Source: Centrapalus pauciflorus
Lineage: Eukaryota > Streptophyta > Magnoliopsida > Asterales > Asteraceae
DNA: 64,000 nucleotides
NCBI GenBank assembly: GCA_020465985.1
Contig: JAANYP010009723.1
Span: 184,586-248,585 of the forward strand
Direction: 5' to 3'
Every line of letters begins with the position of its first letter. The first letter of the stretch is position 1. Positions 11,912-23,879 of this stretch are shown in pieces. The position numbers were made by a program, and so were the translations under genes. The notes beneath the pieces are model-generated. The model had not been told where the DNA came from, did no database searches, and saw only the letters and a list, made by a program, of their open reading frames with translations.

Positions 11912-12293
11912 TCATGCTGCGCTAAACAGATTTGGGTACTTAGTCTTCATGTCTTCTTCCGATTCCCAAGTGTGGTTAGCTCCCCTATGATGCTTCCACT
12001 TGACCAGCACCATTTTGATCTCTTTGTTGCGGAGTTTCTTGGCTTTTGATTCCAGAATGCACTCCGGCTCATCAACGAACCTTAGCTATTCGTCAACCTT
12101 TATCTCTAAATGATCAGTCCATGGTTCCCTCTCGGGCACCAGACTCTTTCTTAAATATCCAACGTGAAAGACCGGGTGAACACCTGACAATTCCTCCGAC
12201 AAGTCCAAATGATAGGACTGCTTCCCAACTCTTTCAATGATGCGAAAGAGTCCTACAAATCGAGGAGATAGCTTTCCTCGCTTCACGAATCTT
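11912..12293 (-). pseudogene. Gypsy (chromovirus) pol C-terminus with chromodomain, one in-frame stop
   Basis: On the minus strand the frame gives the end of the integrase (KRGKLSPRFVGLFRI, ERVGKQSYHLDL, GVHPVFHVGYLRKSL), then a TAG stop at about 12,085, then in the same frame EPECILESKAKKLRNK, MVLVKWKHH, HTWESEEDMKTKYPNLF and a terminal TGA at 11912-11914. The last part is the chromodomain-like tail of Tekay/Del-type chromoviruses, which targets integration to chromatin. Upstream sequence (above 12,293) is unrelated LTR-like DNA, so the element is truncated. Confidence 0.85.
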
Positions 12294-12850
12294 TGAAAAA
12301 TGTAAGTAAAATGTCTTTGAAAATCGCTGCTAATCTCCCAAAAAGCGATCATCCCGGCTGCTACGCTTCTAGGTTTTAAAAAACGAATTTCGTGGGCTAG
12401 GCTTCTTACGCGGCCGCGTAGGGTTAAGTCACGTGGCCGCATAGCTGCGTTGACTGTCTTACACCACCTGACTACAAGGCCTTGCAAAAATCTGCTTACG
12501 CGGCCATGTGAAAGAAGACTACACGGCCGCGTAGGACAATTTTCAGCAAATCTTCGAATTTGATCAGAGACCTGATAATTAAATAAACCAAGATTTTACC
12601 ATGACTGCAATTTTAGAGAGACGTGAAAGCAAAAGCCTATGGGGTCGCTAGGTGGAGTTCAGATCCTCGTTCTTTTGGCCTCGATTTCCGTTCTAATGTC
12701 GATTTAACGGCTTTTGACCAGCGAAACACAAATATTAATAAAATCAGTATCTTTTCACGCATTTCGGTCTGAAAACCATTGAAATATGCAAGGAAAATGA
12801 TACGAGAAATATGCATAAATATGCACATATCAACCACTACAATGAAACCA
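12294..12850. repeat. Fragment of another LTR with GGCC-centred palindromes
   Basis: Right of the chromodomain fragment the sequence changes character. It holds TACGCGGCCGCGTA (12407), CACGTGGCCGCATAG (12430), TACGCGGCCATGTG (12497) and TACACGGCCGCGTA (12520), spaced like the palindromes in the neighbouring LTR. No TG/CA terminus could be fixed, so the call as LTR rests on this pattern and on the position next to a truncated gypsy element. Confidence 0.45.
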
Positions 12851-15800
12851 TTTCACGTAACAGAGTATAATGTTTATATAATGAAGAAACATGTAGATTT
12901 CTCGAGTTCTCCCTAAGGTACTATGTAAGCTTTAAAGCTCCAACAGCCACAGATGTTGTGCCCACTTTATGCATTACCTTACCATGAACAGAAAATTGGC
13001 ACAAACTTCATATATATGGTGAACGAGCACAAGCGCCTCGAGGTTCATCATTATTGGTGTGTATATATTTTTTTTTATTAAAATTGTTACAAGAATTGAA
13101 CAGAAAAGCATTAAAACTGAGACAAGAAGCGAAAATCATTGAAAATAAAATTTGATTTTGTTCAAACATTTCATGGAACAGCTGGTGTTCATAATTGATG
13201 TGCGAACAAGGTTACTCTTTTAGTCGAATGCAAGCAAAAGCAACAGATGTTTGTCGTGCCGAATACATCAAGAAAGTAGATTGAAGAAATAACAAATCAA
13301 TTTAATAAGTTCGAATGGTTTTTTTTATAATAACCCTAAGCTTTAAATAACATATCTTTTTACACATGACATCGTACGTATATAAACCAGTGTGGTTGGG
13401 TATGCATGTTGATTTTGTATTTTATTAGAATATTTTTTTTTTCCTTTGACTATAAATCGTTTTTCTAGTTGTAGCTCTCTTCCAACCGACTAACGATAAA
13501 CTTATAAACTTTATTTAGTAGCTCCTTAAAAATATTTATATATAATCATATAAAAATTATAATTATATTTGGAAATGTATTTATTCTATAGTAGCGACAC
13601 AATATAAATCACAACCAATATAGAGTATAATAAAGTGTGGAATTTAAAAATTACAGAAGTTAGGATTAGCGTACAACAAGTTTAAAATTATAGTAATAAA
13701 GGGTATAAGAAAACTAATCTAGTACATAATCACAATACATAATCTAGTTATAATCACAATACATAGCACTGCTTGTGCACCGTAGTCATTTTCATTCGAT
13801 ACCAATTGCAGATTTCGTAGTGGTCTAGTGACTTCCAGTTTTGGGCTTGCAGTACTTTAAGTACTTCGTTCAGCTGAACTTTTCCCTTTGATTTTTCGTG
13901 TAAAAATATTCAACAACAACTGTAAGCGTTGGGTTTAGTGAGTTTATAGATTTAACTGTTAACATACAATGATATTTAAAGCGGAGACTTTAGACTTTTG
14001 ACTTTAAGCGTGTTTTTAACTTATGGCTGCCGATATCAGCCGGACATTGTGAGACATAAGACTTTTAGATAGGATGAAGTCTATTCCCACGCACACACTT
14101 TAATATATAGGGATGAGCCATCTAGTGAGCTACCGGTAACACAATATGGACATAGACTTAGGCAAGAATACACTTATTCAAACAAGAATTAAGCAGGAAC
14201 GTATGAATGTAACATATACAAAGTGATGAATAAATATCAATGTATATCAATGTTCACTAAATCCATATTTGATGACTTATTATTTATTTAATGACCATTT
14301 AAAAGTAGAGTTAATTAAATGTCTGTTGGAATTAATATAGATTTACAAGAATAATATTTATTTGGCCACCAGTTAATATATAAAAAAAGACAGAATAAAT
14401 TACTAGAAAAGCGATCCATTTAATAACGAATAGAAGTTATTTAATTCAATTGTAACAAAAAGCATTAATTAGTAATTATTTAAGTATGTATTAAATAATG
14501 GGATTGGGTAGCAGGCTAACCAACTTTACTAAGTTCTATCAAGTTTCTAATTTAAGCTCGTTTATATAGATAGGGTCGATTCGTAGCGGATTCTGATTGT
14601 CATCGTGTTTTGCTAAGCTGCTATTAAGGTACGGATTTTGTATTCTTTCAGCGAGTTTTTCAATGTGTGACTTGTAATATTTGACAGTTGAATTTTGATA
14701 TCTCTCGTGTCAGTTTCTTTTGCAAAAGCATATATCGTTTTTAAACGCTCGTAAAACTTTTGTGAAAAACATATTTTGGAAACACTTTTTTTTCATGGAA
14801 TATCGTGGACGTTGATATTACATGGTGAAATGTGGCCCTTTGGTGGTTAAATGATTATTATACTTTGAGAATTGAGATGTTTATTTGGGCCTTTTTGTTA
14901 TGCTTAAAACCTAGCCACTAGACACGAGATAGGATTACCGAGTAAACTACGTGCGGAGGTACCACAGGCATGCCATTGTGGCACCAATGATATGACACTT
15001 GTGTAACATTGTGATCCGTTACAACGTCTCCCTTTCGTTTGAGATATACTGTCATTGATTATGTTGATTCAATGAGATTTTGTTAGCTCGGGAATGAGCT
15101 TTTGATTATACAGTGGGGCATATGGATGCATCCTATGCTATTATGTGTTTCACGAAAGTGTGGTGTAATGTCATTCACTCATGCCAACCAGATGCACTAG
15201 GGTGGCGGCACTAGGGTAGTCTTTTGTATGATATTGTTTATTATACATTTCATTATGACACTCGGTGGGTAATCATAATTCAGCTATTGGTTGATTCATG
15301 TGGATATTATGTTAACCAAAGTTATGCGTGGATTTGTTTTTAGCAACCAAAGTTACTTACATACTCTAAACTGCTTATGTTAAATAAGGGGTTTAATTCA
15401 AAGATCGCAAACGATTATGAGTTATGGGCTTTTGAGTGTAGATCAACCTAAAAGTGATTTAGAACTTTTATGTGGTTCTTGATTTTCCTTCATTGTTATA
15501 CCATTAAATCGCTGTTGGGGTTTACATAAATATTTTAGTGGTGGAATCATGAATTGATGTTTTTTGTCGCTAATATAGATGCTAACCATTAACCAAGTCT
15601 AAAGGCCATTGTAATCAAGTTTCAAGGACATTGCAGATAAAAATTAATCCTCTTTGTGGTTTCTTATTTTTTTTTTTCAATACAATATGTATTCGATTCT
15701 GTCTATGAGTATAATTGACGTGTTACCCAAACATATTTCCAATGACTGATTGTACACCGGAAAACATTTCGGTTGTGGGTTGCCTAACGCTTAAGCTACC

Positions 15801-17019
15801 ATTTCCCATGTACTAAACTAAATGAGATACAAATTTTGTTTAGTTAATATCCCACCGAGAAATATGCATCAGCAGAAAGCGTAATGTTTGTTGGTTCTTG
15901 GTGATTAGTCTGAGGATCAACGGATGCTATAGTGTACTATCATATGATGTTACAAATGACAATTTGACAATTATATTGTTGAAGAAAATAAAAATGTATT
16001 TGCATGTTTAATGGTTGTTTGGATGTCATATTTATAATAGTGTTAAAAGGTTTTTGGATTTTTTTTTAATATGTTGTGTTGGAGTCTAAAGGGTGAAAGC
16101 GTCTCCGCTTCAATTGATTCTACTTTTGGACTTTTGTTGTCTATCGTCGTTTGTTTTGTTCAAAGTGTTCTGAATTTATTTTTCAAATGATTTTGTTCCT
16201 AAAACCACCAAATTTATTGCCCAAAGAGCCAGATTCTAACACATCATTAAAAAATTTATTGACTAACTTTAAGTTATACAATAATCTTGGTTGTTGAATG
16301 GAAGAAGGAATATTTCTTGTGTGCAACAACCGGAGAGTTTGAGTGACAACATTACATTGACTAATTTAACACACATGTATTGTTGTAATTATTTCATCTT
16401 TGATAACTTATAGATTATCTATTAGTCTTTTGAATGATCTTTTTTTAATAACCTTCATCTTTAGTTATTAATTTGTCTTGCATCATGTGAGCAAACTCAC
16501 ACAAGCTAGCTAGCATGGATTTAGGTTCGTGGTACAGATAAAGATGGTTAGATGGGAGTGAGAGTTAATGTATTGTGTTTAGTCATTTGGACATTTTATC
16601 TCACGTTCTCGTATACTTGCCATCTATTTGTTTCCAATGCTCAAGTTTTTATCCTCTTCCTCGATAGATTGAAACCTTTTTTCTTACCGCTTATTGAAAT
16701 TTTCTTAATTTGTTTCTTTCACACTTAAATTTTTACGTGTAGAAGGTACATTTATTAATAGGATATTTGTATATAATGAGTCCAACACATTTGAATCGAT
16801 TACACAACTTTCAGTCCACCAAGATCCCCATTGTAATTTACGTTATCTAGTACAATCCGGTTAATCTTTCATGCATTTTATGGAAATAAAAATAATAATT
16901 ATTACAATATCGACCAATCGAAAGGAATTTCGTTATCGATAATTCAAGTAATCAAAGTTACTACAAACGATTCACATCTATTGTTTTTAAATCTTAGTTA
17001 TTTGAACTTATACCTATGA
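12851..17019. other. Long stretch without a recognisable gene
   Basis: No open frame above about 60 aa and no family motif. The part 13,370-13,610 recurs, interrupted by insertions, at 47,205-49,335 (shared phrases GTATGCATGT, TTTTCCTTTGACTATA, CGATAAACTTATAAACTT, ATCATATAAAAATTATAATT), so it belongs to an old duplicated segment. The rest (13.7-17.0 kb) may be decayed transposon or a gene-flanking region; I see no termini. Confidence 0.5.
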
Positions 17020-17291
17020 TGTTGGGGACAAAACTTCAACAAAGAAATAATAGAGGAAAAAACACCTTTTTATTGAAGGAAAAGACTAATGCATATATAC
17101 TGAATAAATAGAAACGCAATCTATATATAGGCTTACAACGTAACCGGCGATAATGAATAACCTAAAGCTAACAATTAAGACAAGTTTAATTGTCAACAAA
17201 TAAAACATAAAATCAACTCAAAATACAAAAACTTAAACCATCAAATTTCAAATAATTAACTACGTACCATATTTTGAAGCATTATTCAACA
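17020..17291 (-). repeat. Copia 3' LTR (about 272 bp) with polypurine tract
   Basis: On the minus strand the RNase H remnant leads into AGCAAGGGGGTGCATG (polypurine tract), then an LTR starting TGTTGAATAATGC at 17291 and ending GTCCCCAACA at 17020. No second copy is in the window, so this element was reduced to its 3' end. Confidence 0.7.
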
Positions 17292-17294
17292 CAT

Positions 17295-17570
17295 GCACCC
17301 CCTTGCTTCAAAATTGTTGACTCCGAGCGTCCTTCGAAAATGATTATGTTTTGCCTCTGAATTAGAAACACCAGCTACTTGATCATTGGTTGGACATAGC
17401 TTCAGTTCAACATTTCCTTGTGCTGTGAGTTTGCGAATGTAATGATATCGGATTTCAATGTGTTTTAGTCCCATTATGCGAATGTAACGATATGGGATAT
17501 CAATGTGTTTACTCCGACTATGAAAGACTGGATTTTTAGTCATTGCAATGGTTGCTTATTAAAATATATA
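17295..17570 (-). pseudogene. Copia RNase H C-terminal remnant
   Basis: The minus-strand frame reads SRSKHIDIPYRYIR, then KHIEIRYHYIRKL, then GNVELKLCPTNDQVA: the conserved copia RNase H tail (KHI-I-YH-IR, then the (P)T-(D)Q-AD motif). The KHI motif appears twice because of a local duplication of about 48 bp in the DNA. The terminal domain after DQVA is degraded. Confidence 0.75.
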
Positions 17571-18699
17571 CTCATAAGAATTTTTTTTTTTTACAAATTG
17601 ATCTGAGTTATCAGTGCTTTTAATTTCAAATATCTTCAAACGAGCTCATCCACAAACACAAATTTATTATAATTACAACGATAACCTAACAAATAACATG
17701 ATCTACATAGTTTTATGCATCTAAATACTTTTATTCTATTAAATACTATATACTTTGTAGTTTCTAGTTGAAATATTAGTACCAGCAATTATAGGCTTTT
17801 AATTTAGCCTAAATTTTTTTAAGAAAAGGGCCATTTTTTGGCCTTTTAAAAATCCTTTGGATCGATTATGATCACACACGATCATCGTCTTCATCATATC
17901 ATCGATCTTCATTCATCTACGAATCATCATCTACTCAGATTCTGCATTCGAAATTCTCAAATTTTGATTTCAAATTACGCCAGAAGCTAAACAAATGCGA
18001 TTACTATTATCAACAATATATAATTCAGGTTAGACACTCGAGAACAATTGCTTTACCGATCACTCGTCATTGATTTGCTTGCTTATATTATCCACAAAAT
18101 CAGGTAATAGTTCTTTCCCTTGCTTGAATAAGTTATGTATTAAATACTGATGGCTGAAAAATCTGTTTGCGATGAGTTATGTAACTATGCCTTGAATGTG
18201 GTTAATGGTTTTGACCTGAAATATGTTTGATTCATTTCGTGAAATAGTGTGCTTTGGGTGGACTTAATCTGATCTTAGCTTTACCTATGTTCTTGACGTT
18301 TAACCAGAAAATTTAATTTTAGATCACAATTGCATTATTATTTTTGAGCTTAACAAAACAATACCTTATATGATTCAAGAACCTAATCCAAACAACTGCA
18401 AAACGTGGAGGCACTTGATCTATTGAATTGTATGTATGTACACTTGAATATGCTAAACAAAAGAAGGAGTAGAATGGCATGTTCAATCAGAATCTGTCTG
18501 ACAATAGAATATTGTCACAAAAGAAAGAAAAAACAACATACAAATCTACAATTAATCAAAACGACGTTGGTGAAACCAGTGAATTTAGAGACATTGGTGT
18601 CCGATCATGTGTAGCTTCGTGGTTGGAGAACTGCAGGTACATATTCGATGGTATTAAGAACAAACATTAGGCAATTAATCTAGCCAACCCCTTAACCCC
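17571..18699. other. Spacer downstream of the INCENP-like gene
   Basis: Contains a short block (17,760-17,830: AGGCTTTTAATTTAGCC followed by a T-run) that recurs diverged at 50,745-50,810. Two overlapping plus-strand frames at 18405-18670 (about 63-69 aa) have no recognised motif; they lie just past the stop codon of the minus-strand gene and may be 3'-flanking noise. Confidence 0.4.
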
Positions 18700-21600
18700 T
18701 TAAACAAGATATTGGGTAGCGGGTAGTAGGGTACCTTCATCAACACTACAATAGTTGTGTCTAGAGAAGATGGTTTCAGGATCAAGATTTTGCTGCAACT
18801 GCACAACGATGGCCACATGACTTAAACTGTTTCAGGAAGAAAGGAAAAACTCCAACAATTAGAGGTAGAAGCCTAGAAGATGATCGAAATCATAACTTCA
18901 TAACTCCCTTACAAGAAAGGACAAGTGGGTGGGGGAAAAGAAAAAATATATGATAAAAGATGATTAAGTTATTCACCTTGCCCATGAGGGGACCAACTCT
19001 TTGGTCTGTAATTTGTTCTCATCTCCATAGTCATCATGAGAGCAATATGGGGTAATGTCATATGAAATTTCTTGACTAGTCAACCCCATCGACCCATCAT
19101 GTGCAGGTGACTTTTGAAGCATGCTTGTTGCCTATGCACAAATAAATAAATAATTAATTAAATACATACTTGATAAAACATATGATTGAAAATCATATAC
19201 CCAATAAACCATATACTAAAAAAAGATATACCTTATGTGTGTTACCACAATAAGCATTTGATGCATCACGATTTACTGGAATAGAGGTAATTGGGAGGTC
19301 GACACTAGTTAAAGTTGTTTCTTGTCTGCGAGAACGATTTTCATCTGCATATTGAATTTGTCTTTGATTTTCAGTTGCATTGTCGGAGCTCTTCTTGTTG
19401 GCAGCAAGTGTTGCCTGTACCAAATAACATCAAGATGGTAAGTCTTGGAACAACAAGAACACAAAGGATGACTAAGATTGAAAGGAGGCTGACATTTTTG
19501 CCATGGTGCTTTTCCGCCTTAACTTTTCCACGAGGTGATTTATCATATGGCAGTTTTTGCCTTTTCCATGCATCTGCGACGTGTTTTCTTATCTTAGCCA
19601 TTTTCTTCCTCTTGTCTTCCTCCCTTTGCCTTTCCCTTGCTGCCATATCAGCTTCTTTTTTCTTCTGTTCCTCGTGCTTTTTCTTCATGGTCAGCTCGTA
19701 TTCTCTCGCATTTTCCTTCTTTATTCTTGCAAGCTCAAGCTTGAATGCTTCTCTCTTCATCTTGCGCTCATTCTCCTTTTCTTGTTGACGTCGTTTTATA
19801 GCCGCTGCAACCAACAAAGCCTTCACTTTGGTGTTTCTCTTGCCTTCAAGAAGGAAAAGAAGGATAAAAGAATATGAGACATAATATTCAACATAAAAAA
19901 TAAAGCAAATACTTTATATATACAAATTTGTGTAGACCAACAACACATAATGCAATATGTAGCCAACCAATTATGATTATTGCAGAAATCTGGATAAGTA
20001 GAACTAGATCCTATATTTCATCCAATACTCATATTACATGCTAGCATCATCATATAACTTATTGAAATAAGTTCAACTGAAAATTTAAAGTAAAAACATG
20101 TGTGATATGACCAGAATCATTTCTAACTTTAGTGCTGCATTGAGAACAATGTTGCAAGAGAGTAAAAGGATGAGAAAAAGAAAGACCATCATCTAGCAAT
20201 TAGACGTAAATGCATGAGTGGCTTATAAGCCTCACAGTAACCATGAATTTAATTATGTGTCAGAGTTTATCTAATATTCAAGAATTTTTGCATGTTTTAT
20301 ATAAGCATAGATTAGCAATTAGATGACCTTTAGGTGTTGTGCCCATAATTAAACAGAAAAGAACATATTCAAGGAGTGTCATGATTAGTTTAATCTAAGA
20401 TGCCAAATACAGTTTGTGTTGATTAATCATTAAATTGATCATTTAGTTTTGATCCCCACCCAAACATCTAGGAATCAGAGAAGAAAACATGGATACATGA
20501 CCACAACCATGAGCTCTCGAGCTTGTGATGGACATTACTTGCAACCTCTGTCCCACCATCACAAGAACCTTATAAACATTGTTATCTACTTCTTTAACCT
20601 TTGACACTAAATAATTATAACTCTAAGAACAATAAAGATGACAAAAACATAAAAAAATTACATAAAACAAAGTACTTAATCATGGGGTGGAAGACATTTT
20701 TTGCTGTTATATCACATTTTGATGCTTTGGAATAGAAATGTAAAACATTCCAAAAAAGAGGAGGTGGATGAAGAAACAAATTTACCTTGGTGTTTTTGTT
20801 GAACTATTGGAATAAAAGAGGGGATGTTTGATACAATATTGTTGCATTTTGCCTCCTGTGATACCATTGGTGTTCCATTTCTCACATTGCTTTTATTTAT
20901 ACCATATTTTGTGTGAAGTGACACATTTCCCGTAATACTAGCAGAAACTGACGAGATCCGGTTATCTACCTCAAGACTACTTAGCTTAATGCCCGGATGA
21001 TTTTGAGGCCGATGCTTGACTTCATCACGAGTCTCGGGCAAGCTAAGCTCTATATGCGATGACTTGGTATCTTTGGATAAAGATATAAAATCATCAGCAA
21101 CACTTTTCTCACCTTTGTGGCCATGATCACCCTATCACAAAAGGAATACACGAGTGATGATGTATAACAAATAACCATTACATTATATGCCACTGTTTAT
21201 GTATATATCACAAATATGATGGCTAAACCTGAAATTGGCATGATTTAAATATGTTCTTGTAAAATTATGTGTTCAACTACGGTCGAGGGTTACGACACAA
21301 CATGACATAAAGATGGTGAAAAACCAACTTGCATGCTAATGTTCTCTTGAGTAAAGAGCTTTCTAATAATATCGATAGCAGCGATCAAAGTGTTTACACG
21401 GAAATAGGAAAGAGTGTAATAACAGGTGGCGAGTTTAAAGTGGATACATAACATATTCAATGATCATGGAATAAATTTTGAAGGATTTGAATTTTACTCG
21501 GGAGGCGTTTGGTACGATGGAATCGTAAAATATGAAATCGCTAAAATTTACAAGTTTGTTATCATATGATTACCCGGGAGGCGTTTGATACGATGAAATC

Positions 21601-22872
21601 CTAACGAAGGAAATCGTTTAAATTTACAAGTATGTTTATCATATGATTAGAGTATTGTTTATTCACAACTTGGGTTTGCAAATTTCGAATACAAAAGGTA
21701 ACAAGAATATATAAAAACTCGTGTATCCAAATTTAGAATATAAATTTCATCAAAATTAGTTGTTAAAGAAATATTTATTCCTAGATATTTATAATGTAAT
21801 GAGATTCCTAAGTTTTGCTACTCATACTTTTACTTTACTTTTTTCTTAGATTTTATTCCTAAAAAACTTAGGTTAACTAATTCTACCTTACCAAAAGCCC
21901 AAATTAATAGTAACATAAAGCTGTACGCCACCTAGCCTTTCTTTGTAGAGTGCTAATTACTCCGTTTAATTATTTTAATTAGAATTCTTAATTATTTTAT
22001 ACAGATCAATCATAATAGGGGTGTTCAAAAAATTTCGAAACCTAAAAACCGATACGAAAAACTTAAAAACCATTTTGAGGTTAATCGAACCGAATTTTTT
22101 ATTATTATTTTCAGTTTGGTTAACCAAACTAAAAAAAATCCTTGGTTTCGGTTCCGGTTTAGGTTCACGCCTTTGGTATCGGACGGTTAATCGGAAAACC
22201 GAAAAAGTTTTAATTTTATATAGTTTAACTTTTAGGCTTGTAAATTTAACATTTATCCCAATAATAACTTAAAATTTTAATTTATTTATTAGTTTATATT
22301 AATTGTTAGATCCAAATAACAAAAAATTATACTAGAACAATTTAATATATAAAGATTATAAACTTTTTTCTTGTTTCTTTTAGATTATTAAAAATAATAT
22401 TTAATATTTTAAAGATATTATAAATAAATAATTTATAGTTATATCCATCGCTATTATTATCTTTGACATTTGAAATTTTTAGAAACAATTTGTTGGAATT
22501 TTTTAATCTAAAATTTATTTTATTAATTAAAAAACTTAATAACCGAACCCAAAAAACACCGACAACCAGTTTTTTCGGTTTAGTTTCACGAATTTCATCA
22601 GCCATCCGGTTAACCATCCGAAATGCAATTTCGGTTCGGTTAACTATCCATTAACACACCCCTGAATGATAACTTCAAAAAATAAGCAAAGCCTGGAGAT
22701 ACTTACATTCTCTAAAAAACCAAAAGGAGACATTTCAGATGCACCGGTTCCCATAGATAGGCTCGAATGGAAGTCACTCGTAGAGGTTTCAAGATCTTTG
22801 TAACTTGGCCGCTTCACTATCTCTGCCTTTATATCCCTTTCTGTTTTGATTGCTTGACATATGTTCGACGAA
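18700..22872 (-). CDS. Short INCENP-like gene (IN-box protein, WYRD-type), six inferred exons
   Basis: INCENP is the chromosomal passenger scaffold that binds and activates Aurora kinase through its C-terminal IN-box. Exons inferred on the minus strand, with GT/AG borders: up to about 22872-22707, 21131-20786, 19843 to about 19494, 19414-19232, 19131-18977 and 18826-18700. Phases agree at each junction I could test. In order they encode KAEIVKRPSYKDLE, a segment ending SFIPIVQQKHQ, a highly charged helix (GKRNTKVKALLVAAAIKRRQ, EAFKLELARIKKEN), then the IN-box: SYDITPYCSHDDYGDE, LVPSWAS, QLQQNLDPETIF, stop TAA. The SWA...DP.TIF spacing matches plant INCENP as I recall it. Plant INCENPs exceed 1,000 aa; about 440 are visible here, so the N-terminal centromere-targeting part is missing. 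The frame is closed upstream by TAA at 22875. It could be a truncated paralogue or a transcribed pseudogene. The donor of exon 3 is uncertain (19494 or 19524). Confidence 0.7.
22016..22664. mobile_element. hAT-type MITE (649 bp) in an intron of the INCENP-like gene
   Basis: Ends are TAGGGGTGTTCA and, reverse complemented, CAGGGGTGTGTTAA. Flanks are AATCATAA (22008-22015) and AATGATAA (22665-22672), an 8-bp duplication with one mismatch, as expected for hAT elements. The outer thirds are rich in AACCGAA/TTCGGTT motifs; the centre is AT-rich. No transposase. It lies in the 1.57-kb first visible intron (22706-21132). Confidence 0.8.
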
Positions 22873-22874
22873 AC

Positions 22875-23465
22875 TTACGCGAAAACCGCAAACATGAATA
22901 CCAGACCAGAAACTTTGAGACCCAATTTGATCTCTTTACGATCATACTTCTTGTTATGCAAAGTTTCCGGAAACCGAACAAGAACAAGAACTGTGTTATC
23001 GTTTACAATACATGGATTATCAAATCTTGGAATAAAGTTTTTGATTCCAAATGAATTACCCCTCCAATTTTCTGTCGATGCCGAAAACCCGAAATGCGTC
23101 ATAAGTTCTTGAACATGGGTTGAAACGGAATGATCGATGTCCGTATTTGAAAGCGGGTTCCGGGCCAAGATCACTTTGGGATTCTTTTGATTATCATTCA
23201 GGTCGTCAATACAATGAAGATCTAACGTGATATGATTATCATTCTTGCCATTGTTGAGTTTAATTGTGATGCATTCGTTTTGTGATAATTCTGAGGGATT
23301 CACAACAGTGTTGTCTTCCGGAGAGAGGAAGAAGCCGCCGGTGTCAGAGGAGAAAGAAGGGACATGACGGAGGAGAGAAGATTGTGAATCAGAATGTGAT
23401 GACGTCATTGATGCTTGTACAAAGAAAGCGCTGATGAAGAAAATAACGAAAATTCTTGGAGTCAT
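22875..23465 (-). CDS. Unrecognised 196-aa protein with N-terminal signal peptide
   Basis: The ATG at 23465-23463 opens MTPRIFVIFFISAFFVQASM, a textbook cleavable signal peptide (short basic start, hydrophobic core, small residues before the likely cut after QAS). The mature part is acidic to neutral, with two CI motifs (NECITIKL and LHCIDDL), and ends with a hydrophobic segment GLVFMFAVFA and TAA. I recognise no family. The stop is directly followed, in the same frame, by the first visible exon of the INCENP-like gene; CGC-GTAAGT at the stop could also act as a splice donor. So this may be a separate secreted or ER protein, or the front of a fused or broken gene. A copia LTR and an (AT)n tract lie about 180 bp upstream of its start, in the likely promoter. 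Confidence 0.55.
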   Translation of the reverse strand: MTPRIFVIFFISAFFVQASMTSSHSDSQSSLLRHVPSFSSDTGGFFLSPEDNTVVNPSELSQNECITIKLNNGKNDNHITLDLHCIDDLNDNQKNPKVILARNPLSNTDIDHSVSTHVQELMTHFGFSASTENWRGNSFGIKNFIPRFDNPCIVNDNTVLVLVRFPETLHNKKYDRKEIKLGLKVSGLVFMFAVFA

Positions 23466-23546
23466 GGTGACGAAGACGACGGTAGTTGGTTGACTGATTG
23501 TACGTGTGGACTGTGGACTAGAGTTGGTGAACCGTGGAACGGAGAT

Positions 23547-23879
<333 letters not shown>

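Noticed and set aside
18405..18670. Two overlapping plus-strand ORFs of 63-69 aa.
   Set aside because: No motif, no start context, and the frames overlap each other; they lie in 3'-flanking DNA of a better supported gene.
19315..19877. Plus-strand phenylalanine/serine/cysteine-rich ORFs.
   Set aside because: Antisense of the lysine/glutamate-rich INCENP-like helix exon.
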